Shown here one piece after another: positions 58,910 to 64,000 of a stretch of DNA of 64,000 bases. How positions within the stretch are numbered: the first letter of the stretch is position 1; every line of letters starts with the position of its first letter. The notes under the pieces were generated by a model, which ran no database searches, was not told the DNA's origin, and saw nothing but the letters and a program-made list of their open reading frames with translations. Both the position numbers and the translations under genes were made by a program. This stretch comes from Flavisolibacter amylovorans (GTDB taxonomy: Bacteria; Bacteroidota; Bacteroidia; Chitinophagales; Chitinophagaceae): contig NZ_BAABGY010000007.1 of assembly GCF_039541815.1 (NCBI RefSeq), positions 124,001-188,000 on the forward strand, read 5' to 3'.

Positions 58910-59301
58910 AAAGTTTCATCCAGCGCAACCAAGTGTTGCTCTCCGCCGTGCTCTCGGCCGTCGTGCTAACGCTGCAGCAGCTGCTCACCCAGAAAGAAAC
59001 CTCACTGAAGGTCGTGGGCTTCGCCGTGTTTATTGCAGTACTCGGTGCGATCGCCAATCAGTGGAAGGGGCGGGGCGTGACCGTGACGGGTATTCTGGGC
59101 ACGCTTGCCGGCGTTGTAACCAATGTGCACCAGTCCGGCTCCTTTACCTGGAACGAGCTCGTGCTCTCGGCGCTCGTCGCCTTGCTCACGGCGGCCTCTT
59201 CGAGCCTGCGACCGGAGCGACACCCCCGCTCGGCGCGCGCAAGCGGCCCGCGGCCGGTGCTCCATGGCCCAAAGAGAGGACCCTCGTACAACAAAAATTG
59301 A
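58906..59301 (+). CDS. Holin-like multi-span membrane protein
   Basis: 131 residues with three or four hydrophobic segments (LLSAVLSAVVLTLQQLLTQ; VVGFAVFIAVLGAIA; VTGILGTLAGVVTNV; LVLSALVALLTAASSSL) and a basic tail (RPERHPRSARASGPRPVL). This is the typical shape of Bacteroidota phage holins. It overlaps the preceding small membrane gene, so the pair may work as holin and antiholin (inference). Confidence 0.65.
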   Translation: MKSFIQRNQVLLSAVLSAVVLTLQQLLTQKETSLKVVGFAVFIAVLGAIANQWKGRGVTVTGILGTLAGVVTNVHQSGSFTWNELVLSALVALLTAASSSLRPERHPRSARASGPRPVLHGPKRGPSYNKN

Positions 59302-59306
59302 GTTAT

Positions 59307-59978
59307 ATGCAACGCGAACCCATCATCCGTTTCGGCATCTACGTCTTCACGGCCGTAGTGCTGCTTTTCTGCGTGGCAACCTGTTACCACGCCTGCACCT
59401 CGTCAGCCGATTATACCGTGATTGCCAGCGACACGGCCTATGATCACGTGCACGCGAACACTGGCGACCATGTACCTAATGAAAAGAGCACAACGCCCCC
59501 GGCGGATCTCGCTGCCGCAATCGAAGGCGGGCGCCTGCTCACCGGCCGCGGTCAAGCGTCACCTGTACCACGAAGCGTGACACTGCCGCCGCTGCAAGGT
59601 GCCTGGTTGCCCGCCGGCGGTACTGTGAAGCGTGACACGAACCGGGTGACGGTGTACGACACCGTGCGGATCCGCGTCGACAGCGCTGCCATCGTGCAGG
59701 GCTATCTCGATTGGCTGAACACCAGGGAGTACGACACGATCTACGAGACCAAGTATGGTCCCGTGCACCTCTCGGAGCGGCTGCAGTACAACCGCGTGGC
59801 CACGAGGAGCGTCACTGCCAACTTCAAGATCCCCGTCGTTACCAATACAGTGCAGCTCCCGGCACCGAAACCAAAGCGCTGGGGCATCGGCCTGCAGGTG
59901 GGATACGGCTATCAACTCGGGGCCCAGCCGGCACCGTACGTGGGCGTTGGCCTTTCTCGTAACCTCATTCGATTCTAA
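59307..59978 (+). CDS. Membrane-anchored protein, candidate spanin-like factor
   Basis: 223 residues from the ATG at 59307. One N-terminal membrane segment with cysteines (IYVFTAVVLLFCVATCYHAC) precedes a periplasmic stretch (VTVYDTVRIRVDSAAIVQGY). The end, RWGIGLQVGYGYQLGAQPA then GVGLSRNLIRF, resembles an outer-membrane beta-hairpin motif. I recall DUF6808-type proteins with this layout in Bacteroidota phages. Anchors at both ends next to holins suggest a spanin, unproven. Confidence 0.6.
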   Translation: MQREPIIRFGIYVFTAVVLLFCVATCYHACTSSADYTVIASDTAYDHVHANTGDHVPNEKSTTPPADLAAAIEGGRLLTGRGQASPVPRSVTLPPLQGAWLPAGGTVKRDTNRVTVYDTVRIRVDSAAIVQGYLDWLNTREYDTIYETKYGPVHLSERLQYNRVATRSVTANFKIPVVTNTVQLPAPKPKRWGIGLQVGYGYQLGAQPAPYVGVGLSRNLIRF

Positions 59979-59983
59979 ATGAC

Positions 59984-60172
59984 ATGCGTAACAACTACAA
60001 GCCCGGCAAGGCGTCACTCCCGTACCACATTCGCAAGTGGATCGAGCCAGTCGCGGCGCCATATCATATCGCGAAAATGGTCGGGGCGATTACTTGCCCT
60101 CCGTGCAATAGCAAACTGCCTGTACCATGGGCTGATGCCGTGGCAGCTGTACGAAAGGACCTGCCATTATGA
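59984..60172 (+). CDS. Hypothetical small protein
   Basis: 62 residues: NYKPGKASLPYHIRKWIEPV, then MVGAITCPPCNSKLPVPWAD. One CxxC pair, otherwise unremarkable and not recognised. Starts 5 bases after the previous stop. Lower GC than the tail genes, like the next two genes. Confidence 0.45.
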   Translation: MRNNYKPGKASLPYHIRKWIEPVAAPYHIAKMVGAITCPPCNSKLPVPWADAVAAVRKDLPL

Positions 60173-60176
60173 AGGC

Positions 60177-60329
60177 ATGACCTACCTGCAGCACCTATTG
60201 CTAAACCTGAAGTATGCATGGGTGTGGATTCGGGGCCGCCAAACAATCGGTGATATTCGATTTGAAATGAAGACTAATAAATCCGGCTGGAATTTGTCAA
60301 AGATTCTGCCCCAATGCATGTACCAATGA
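60177..60329 (+). CDS. Hypothetical very small protein
   Basis: 50 residues: MTYLQHLLLNLKYAWVWIRG, then IGDIRFEMKTNKSGWNLSKI. Compact and slightly basic. Four bases after the previous stop, and its own stop overlaps the next ATG (ATGA), so it is probably translated as part of the series. Confidence 0.45.
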   Translation: MTYLQHLLLNLKYAWVWIRGRQTIGDIRFEMKTNKSGWNLSKILPQCMYQ

Positions 60330-60703
60330 ACCGACTCCGAACTATTCTAGAAAAAGAAGGTCAGGCCAGAATCGTCGCATTCGAGTGTCCCGGATGCGGT
60401 GAAGAGCACGCGGTGCACGTCAACGGAGGTGTGATGACAAACAAATATTTCTGGGGCTTCAACAATGATTTTATTCGCCCCACATTCACCCCGTCGGTTC
60501 TCGTTCGCTCCGGGCACTACGCTAAGGAAAACGAGGGCCCCGGACTATGTTGGTGCGACTACGAACAGCGTTTCCGAGAACCGGCTCCCTCAAGATGCGA
60601 GGTCTGCCACTCTTTCGTGACCGATGGTCGGATCCAATTCCTCAGCGACTGTACGCATGCGCTCGCCGGGCAAACGGTGGACCTTCCGGAACTCCCCCAA
60701 TAA
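60326..60703 (+). CDS. Conserved phage zinc-ribbon protein (DUF6527-like)
   Basis: 125 residues from the ATG at 60326. CPGCGEEHAVHVNGG near the start, IRPTFTPSVLVRSGHYAKEN in the middle, then CEVCHSFVTDGRIQFLSDCT and HALAGQTVDLPELP at the end. This phage family is often mislabelled ammonia monooxygenase; I believe it is the DUF6527 group, but that name is from memory. The cysteine pairs should bind zinc. Role unknown. Confidence 0.75.
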   Translation: MNRLRTILEKEGQARIVAFECPGCGEEHAVHVNGGVMTNKYFWGFNNDFIRPTFTPSVLVRSGHYAKENEGPGLCWCDYEQRFREPAPSRCEVCHSFVTDGRIQFLSDCTHALAGQTVDLPELPQ

Positions 60704-60756
60704 GCCCAATAGACAAATAGCCCGATAGCCCATTACCCCAATAACCCGCGCAGGAA
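60704..60756 (+). repeat. Word-like intergenic repeat inside the prophage
   Basis: AAGCCCAATAGACAAATAGC then CCGATAGCCCATTACCCCAA: loose iterations of an 8-9 base word, the same style as host 7354-7422 (CCCATTACCCC is shared exactly). Confidence 0.55.
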
Positions 60757-60790
60757 TATGTCCAATTCCGGCGCCCAAAATATGTAAGCT

Positions 60791-61318
60791 ATGTCCGTAA
60801 AGAACTCATACCCCAATCTGCCCACTCTGAAATACATGAAGACGAAGGTGGAGATGGCGGAGGTGATCTGCCACCTGCGCAACATGCCGCTGCCCAACGA
60901 GGTGAAACGCGCCACGTACGTGATCTTCCGCATCGAATCCGCCAACGGCACCAAGGGCATCAATAACAACTACGGCGGCGTGCAGGCCGACAGCGGCCGC
61001 TGGGGCGCGGAGTACGATCACCTCTTTGAAGGCACCGTGGCGCTGAAGGAGAACACCACCCAGAAGGATCGTCTCTTTCTTGCCTTCAAGGACACGGCGA
61101 GCTTCCTGGGCTTCCTGTCGCACCGGCTGCAGGCCCGTGGCCTCTACGTAGGCGGCACCACCTGGAAGATCACGAAGCTCCGTGTGAAGACGGTGGAGGA
61201 TCTGGCGCTGGCTTATTACCGCGAATGGGTGACCGGCAATGCGAAAGCTGCGGTGCCCGAGGCGAACAAGGCAACCATCACCAGCATGTATAAGCAAGCC
61301 TCAGAGCTGTTCAAATAG
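60791..61318 (+). CDS. Endolysin candidate (glycosidase-like)
   Basis: 175 residues. KRATYVIFRIESANGTKGIN then NNYGGVQADSGRW has the glutamate-containing turn seen in phage lysozyme/glucosaminidase-type enzymes, and LAFKDTASFLGFLSHRLQAR follows. It is placed after the holin-like genes and before two terminators, the normal slot for the lytic enzyme. No signal peptide, so export would need the holin. The catalytic Glu assignment is tentative. Confidence 0.68.
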   Translation: MSVKNSYPNLPTLKYMKTKVEMAEVICHLRNMPLPNEVKRATYVIFRIESANGTKGINNNYGGVQADSGRWGAEYDHLFEGTVALKENTTQKDRLFLAFKDTASFLGFLSHRLQARGLYVGGTTWKITKLRVKTVEDLALAYYREWVTGNAKAAVPEANKATITSMYKQASELFK

Positions 61319-61351
61319 TTTTTCTGGCCATGTACGGTTAAGGGCAAGCAC

Positions 61352-61378
61352 GCCCCGGGATTTCTCCCGGGGCTTTTT
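61352..61378 (+). terminator. Strong intrinsic terminator after the endolysin candidate
   Basis: GCCCCGGGA, TTTC loop, TCCCGGGGC, then TTTTT: perfect 9-bp stem. It ends the late transcript. Confidence 0.9.
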
Positions 61379-61430
61379 GTACCTTCATACCGTTATTGGC
61401 ATCCTGGAAGCGACCCGCAACGCTTCACAC

Positions 61431-61464
61431 GCCCGGCACGGTGCAAACGTGGTCGGGCTTTTTA
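61431..61464 (+). terminator. Second terminator or attenuator
   Basis: GCCCGGCACG, seven-base loop, CGTGGTCGGGC (one bulge), then TTTTTATT. A back-up to the terminator 50 bases upstream. Confidence 0.75.
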
Positions 61465-61501
61465 TTGCCCGGTTTTTGCACCAGAGGTGTAAACCCCTCC
61501 C

Positions 61502-61705
61502 ATGCGTCCAGCCATTGATCTACATCCTGAGGCCGTCGACCTGAGCCCTTTGGCACCATTCATCGAACACGGTGCCGACCTCCCGAAGACTGATCTGCTG
61601 CACCGAGCCGCCGGCAAAGTCGAGGCGGCGTTGATCGTCTACCTCAAAAGCGTTGTGTTTAGCCGCATCCTGAAAGACAGCGCCGGAAGGGTCTACCTGC
61701 TTTAG
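61502..61705 (+). CDS. Hypothetical small protein overlapping the integrase end
   Basis: 67 residues: RPAIDLHPEAVDLSPLAPFI, then LLHRAAGKVEAALIVYLKSV. Follows two terminators and overlaps the integrase stop by 4 bases on the other strand. Protein-like composition, but no family recognised; it could also be fortuitous. Confidence 0.4.
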   Translation: MRPAIDLHPEAVDLSPLAPFIEHGADLPKTDLLHRAAGKVEAALIVYLKSVVFSRILKDSAGRVYLL

Positions 61706-63024
61706 CCGGCAGCAGCCTTTCCGCCTTCGCCTTGTTCCGGCGCCTTCGGGGCGAACGCATTACGTACGGCTTTCAGGCGGGCATGCTCCCGTTTCTCTCT
61801 GGTCACGTCGTACACGTTTCGAACCATGTCGGTGCCCAGGTGTCCCATCTGCTCGGCCGCTGCCTCTTCGCCCACGGCTGTGACCGTTTCCGAGGCGTTC
61901 AGATGCTTCAGGCTATACAGGTCGATATCTATTCCGAGGCCGCCCTTTTCGCGCTTCGCCTTCACATGCCGGCGCCACCAGTCGCCGGGGATATTGTCCG
62001 TCATCGCCTTGTCGCCCGGCACAAAGCTGATGCGCCCACGGGCGGAGCAAAAAAGGAATTGCTCCGGCGCACAGTCCTCGAGGAAAAAGCGCCAGAAGGG
62101 GAGTGACACGGTTTTGATCGTGCGCTCCACCTCCCGGGCGCTGCGCCCCTTCTTCACAACAGAACGGTATACCTGCCTTGACAGGTCCACGTCTTTTGCG
62201 CGCAGTTGGAGCAGCTCTTTCGGACGGCCGCCGGAATGAAAAAACAAGTTCACGAACATGTGGAAGCGTGGCGCCACCTTGGCTAGGTGCTCATCGATGA
62301 GGGTCCGCTGCTCGTCGGTGAGCACGGCCCGCAGCTTCTTGAAGATCTTCATCTCTGACACGTCGCGCACCGGGTTGGCAGTCACGGCTTCGCATTCGAC
62401 GAGCTCTTTGAAGAGCATCATCAGGTAGGCCCGGTACCGGTTATAGGTAGTGGCCGTCCATGCCTTCGTGATCTTCGTCAGGCCCTTTGGCGCGTCCGGT
62501 TTGTGGGCGGCGCCGAGGTGGGTGAGGATGGTCTTGATGTGCCGCCGGGCGATTTGAGAAATGGGAAGCTCCCAGTAGCGCAGCTGTTTGGCTGCCTTCT
62601 CTACTGCATCGATGACGTACTTCATATCCCTCCGGGTGCGCTCCTCAAGGTGCAGGCGTACCAGGGCCGCACGGAGGGCCGGAATAAACTTGGAGTAGGG
62701 GTCGATCTCGTAGATGATCTCCGGGGCACCGTAGGCATACTGGCCGGTGATCGGGTTGAATCCGAGCACGTCGAGCTTGTGGGCCTCGTCCTTGATGATC
62801 TCGTCGACCGCGATCCGGCGCTCGATCACGTCCTTGTAACGGTTGACGCCGTGCTTCAGTTGCACCAGCATCGGCTTGATGCGGCCGCGCTCGTCCCGGT
62901 TGGTAGGGTCGTAGAAGCGGTAGTAAATCCGCCAGTCCTTTTTGACCGACTTAGCGGACTTTTTCCAGTCCTTTGGGGTCACTACGATCTCGCTGCGGAA
63001 GCAGCCATTGGGTAAGTCCTTCAT
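61702..63024 (-). CDS. int: Tyrosine-type integrase
   Basis: 440 residues. An arm-binding and core-binding region (RAALVRLHLEERTRRDMKYV; TYNRYRAYLMMLFKELVECE) precedes the catalytic domain: Arg267 in FHSGGRPKELLQL, Lys in the KKGRSAREVERTIK hairpin, Tyr370-x-x-Lys373-His374 in DLYSLKHLNAS where HxxR is usual, His395 in QMGHLGTD, and nucleophile Tyr405 in RNVYDV. The substitution is common in Bacteroidota integrases. It lies 123 bases from attR and reads leftward. Confidence 0.93.
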   Translation of the reverse strand: MKDLPNGCFRSEIVVTPKDWKKSAKSVKKDWRIYYRFYDPTNRDERGRIKPMLVQLKHGVNRYKDVIERRIAVDEIIKDEAHKLDVLGFNPITGQYAYGAPEIIYEIDPYSKFIPALRAALVRLHLEERTRRDMKYVIDAVEKAAKQLRYWELPISQIARRHIKTILTHLGAAHKPDAPKGLTKITKAWTATTYNRYRAYLMMLFKELVECEAVTANPVRDVSEMKIFKKLRAVLTDEQRTLIDEHLAKVAPRFHMFVNLFFHSGGRPKELLQLRAKDVDLSRQVYRSVVKKGRSAREVERTIKTVSLPFWRFFLEDCAPEQFLFCSARGRISFVPGDKAMTDNIPGDWWRRHVKAKREKGGLGIDIDLYSLKHLNASETVTAVGEEAAAEQMGHLGTDMVRNVYDVTREKREHARLKAVRNAFAPKAPEQGEGGKAAAG

Positions 63025-63106
63025 TTCAGTAGCATTTACGGTGTGTACGATTTTGTGTACTGTGCCTGAAAAATGCTACCAGCTAGAGGTTCTAAATTCT
63101 CGTTTG

Positions 63107-63144
63107 AAAAACCTCCAAAGCCTTGTGGGGTAAGGCTTTGGAGG
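63107..63144 (-). terminator. Phage-supplied terminator for tRNA-Leu
   Basis: On the minus strand: CCTCCAAAGCCTT, seven-base loop, AAGGCTTTGGAGG, then TTTTT. It lies 4 bases downstream of the tRNA 3' end. It is phage DNA (inside attR), replacing the host terminator displaced to 10371-10400. Confidence 0.85.
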
Positions 63145-63146
63145 CA

Positions 63147-63200
63147 GGTGCCCCGGGCCGGAATCGAACCGGCACATTGTTGCCAATGGCAGATTTTGAG
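63147..63200. other. attR, 54-bp core inside tRNA-Leu
   Basis: Exact copy of 10411-10464. The core covers the tRNA from the anticodon loop to the 3' end, so recombination here leaves a complete tRNA gene. Confidence 0.95.
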
Positions 63201-63232
63201 TCTGCTGCGTCTACCAGTTTCGCCACCGGGGC
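63149..63232 (-). tRNA. tRNA-Leu (anticodon CAA)
   Basis: 84 nt without CCA. Acceptor GCCCCGG/CCGGGGC with discriminator A; anticodon stem GCAGA/TCTGC around CTCAAAA, anticodon CAA; long variable arm typical of Leu; T arm with GGTTCGATTCC. The CCA end is not fully encoded (CC then T). The 5' 32 nt are host DNA; the rest is the recombined att core. Confidence 0.96.
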
Positions 63233-63244
63233 AGGGCGGCAATA

Positions 63245-63757
63245 TTACGGCTTTTGGCCTAACTGCGCGGCGAGGCGCTGCAGGTATTTTTTCTTGTAGT
63301 AATAGGCTTTTACCTGCAGCAGCTCTTCTTCGGAAGTAACACCTTCCTGATAACCTTCCACAATGTTCGCAACAGGCGCATAGATCTCGTTTTGCCATTG
63401 ATTCAATTGCTCCGCCAGGCGCGCACGCGCAGCATCGTCTGCCTGTGTTTCCGGCACCGACTCGTTGAGCTCCATCATCTCCATGAGGAAGTCGGGCGGC
63501 AGCGCGTACTTTTCGTCCGGTGTCAGCAGGCCTTTTTCCTGCAGCACATAGCCCAGCAGTGCGTCGTCATCGCCGAGGGTCTTATACGCCTTGTTGAGCT
63601 GCGCCGATCGGTCGAGCGCATCGGCCTGCGTGGCGGCGTCGGCCTGGGCGAAGTAGTCGGGGTGCGCCGCCCGCGAGAGCTCGAAAAAACGCTTCCGTAG
63701 GGCTACCTTATCCGTGCGCAGCTGCACGGGAAGGCCGAAAAGTTCGAAGTAGTTCAT
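63245..63757 (-). CDS. hscB: HscB-like J-domain Fe-S co-chaperone
   Basis: 170 residues from the ATG at 63757; an in-frame start at 63769 adds four residues. J domain: MNYFELFGLPVQLRTDKVAL, with HPDYF (the HPD motif) and LNKAYKTLGDDDALLGYVLQ. The C-terminal three-helix part binds the IscU scaffold in relatives. It stimulates the Hsp70 partner in Fe-S cluster transfer. It lies 12 bases upstream of the tRNA-Leu gene on the same strand. Confidence 0.85.
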   Translation of the reverse strand: MNYFELFGLPVQLRTDKVALRKRFFELSRAAHPDYFAQADAATQADALDRSAQLNKAYKTLGDDDALLGYVLQEKGLLTPDEKYALPPDFLMEMMELNESVPETQADDAARARLAEQLNQWQNEIYAPVANIVEGYQEGVTSEEELLQVKAYYYKKKYLQRLAAQLGQKP

Positions 63758-63911
63758 AAAGAGGTACAAAGCTACGCGGAATCCGGCGCCGCTGGTTCGA
63801 CAACCAAATGCTTCAGGTTCGACCCGGGACCTGGCCAGGAAGCCCGTAGGAGACGGGTTGCAGGATTTCCGTCGGCCGTGTAGCGGAAAAAGCTATTTTG
63901 CGGCCCTTGCT

Positions 63912-64000
63912 ATGATCACCATCGGAATTATCCGCGAAGGAAAAACACCCCCCGATAACCGGGTGCCCCTGACGCCCTCCCAGTGCAAATGGATCCGCAG
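63912..64000 (+). CDS. Saccharopine/alanine dehydrogenase-like protein, N-terminus (cut by window edge)
   Basis: The first 29 codons read MITIGIIREGKTPPDNRVPL then TPSQCKWIR. The block IREGKxPPDxRVPLTPxQC is the N-terminal signature of the NAD-dependent saccharopine dehydrogenase/alanine dehydrogenase family, in which Arg and Lys contact the keto-acid substrate. The NAD domain is outside the window, so the exact enzyme is not decided. It diverges from hscB with about 150 bases between starts. Confidence 0.8.
   Translation, partial: MITIGIIREGKTPPDNRVPLTPSQCKWIR

Larger units (their letters stand above)
10411..63200. mobile_element. Prophage integrated in tRNA-Leu(CAA), about 52.8 kb
   Basis: A perfect 54-bp direct repeat marks the ends (10411-10464 and 63147-63200). 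Inside are an integrase and repressor at opposite ends, then recombination, replication, terminase, head, tail, fibre and lysis-like genes in the usual siphovirus order. No structural gene appears broken, so it may be inducible (inference). It holds two homing-type endonuclease genes (GIY-YIG and HNH) and a DNA-modification-like cassette. Confidence 0.95.

Overview
The window is a chromosomal segment of a GC-rich Bacteroidota bacterium carrying a complete-looking prophage of about 52.8 kb. A Chitinophagaceae-like host is my inference from DUF3810 and DUF2130 proteins, poor Shine-Dalgarno sites, a TTTG/TAnnTTTG-type promoter and the style of the intergenic repeats. I worked by eye from sequence and translations only, so family names are recognition calls, not search results.

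Host left flank (1-10410): the 5' part of plsX, rpmF and a YceD/DUF177 gene (minus strand); a DUF3810 membrane metallopeptidase-like protein; TspO/MBR; dCTP deaminase; an Sfp-type phosphopantetheinyl transferase; a secreted zinc phospholipase C-like protein; a DUF2130 coiled-coil protein; a HipA-like kinase overlapping a DUF3037 gene; a methyltransferase; and a GAF protein. Intergenic DNA holds terminators and several repeat families. Host right flank (63147-64000): tRNA-Leu(CAA), an HscB-like co-chaperone, and the start of a saccharopine/alanine dehydrogenase-like gene.

Prophage (10411-63200): bounded by a 54-bp perfect direct repeat, the 3' part of tRNA-Leu. The integrase lies beside the intact tRNA on the right. 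The left end has a membrane SHOCT protein and a LexA/cI-like repressor, both leftward, facing a nested palindromic operator and rightward early genes. Next come small early genes, two tandem tRNA-like folds, a RecT/YqaJ-type exonuclease recombination pair with YopX, and a GIY-YIG endonuclease. A tightly packed modification cassette follows: helicase-methyltransferase fusion, PP-loop (PAPS reductase-like), radical SAM, C5 cytosine methyltransferase and DUF5131. Replication genes are a replisome organizer with a candidate internal origin, DnaB and a DUF1064 nuclease. After small accessory genes, including an HNH endonuclease inserted in an ASCH-like gene, come terminase, portal, head and siphovirus-type tail genes (tape measure 1647 aa), fibres, a lysis-like cassette, an endolysin candidate and the integrase.

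Most rightward genes abut or overlap by a few bases, implying long coupled transcripts. The points most worth follow-up are the modification cassette, the HNH insertion with a recoded duplicate of its target gene's 3' end, the candidate origin inside the initiator gene, a GTGAAC-N10-GTTCAC palindrome used twice, the tRNA terminator swap, and a tail fibre with a Sec signal peptide.
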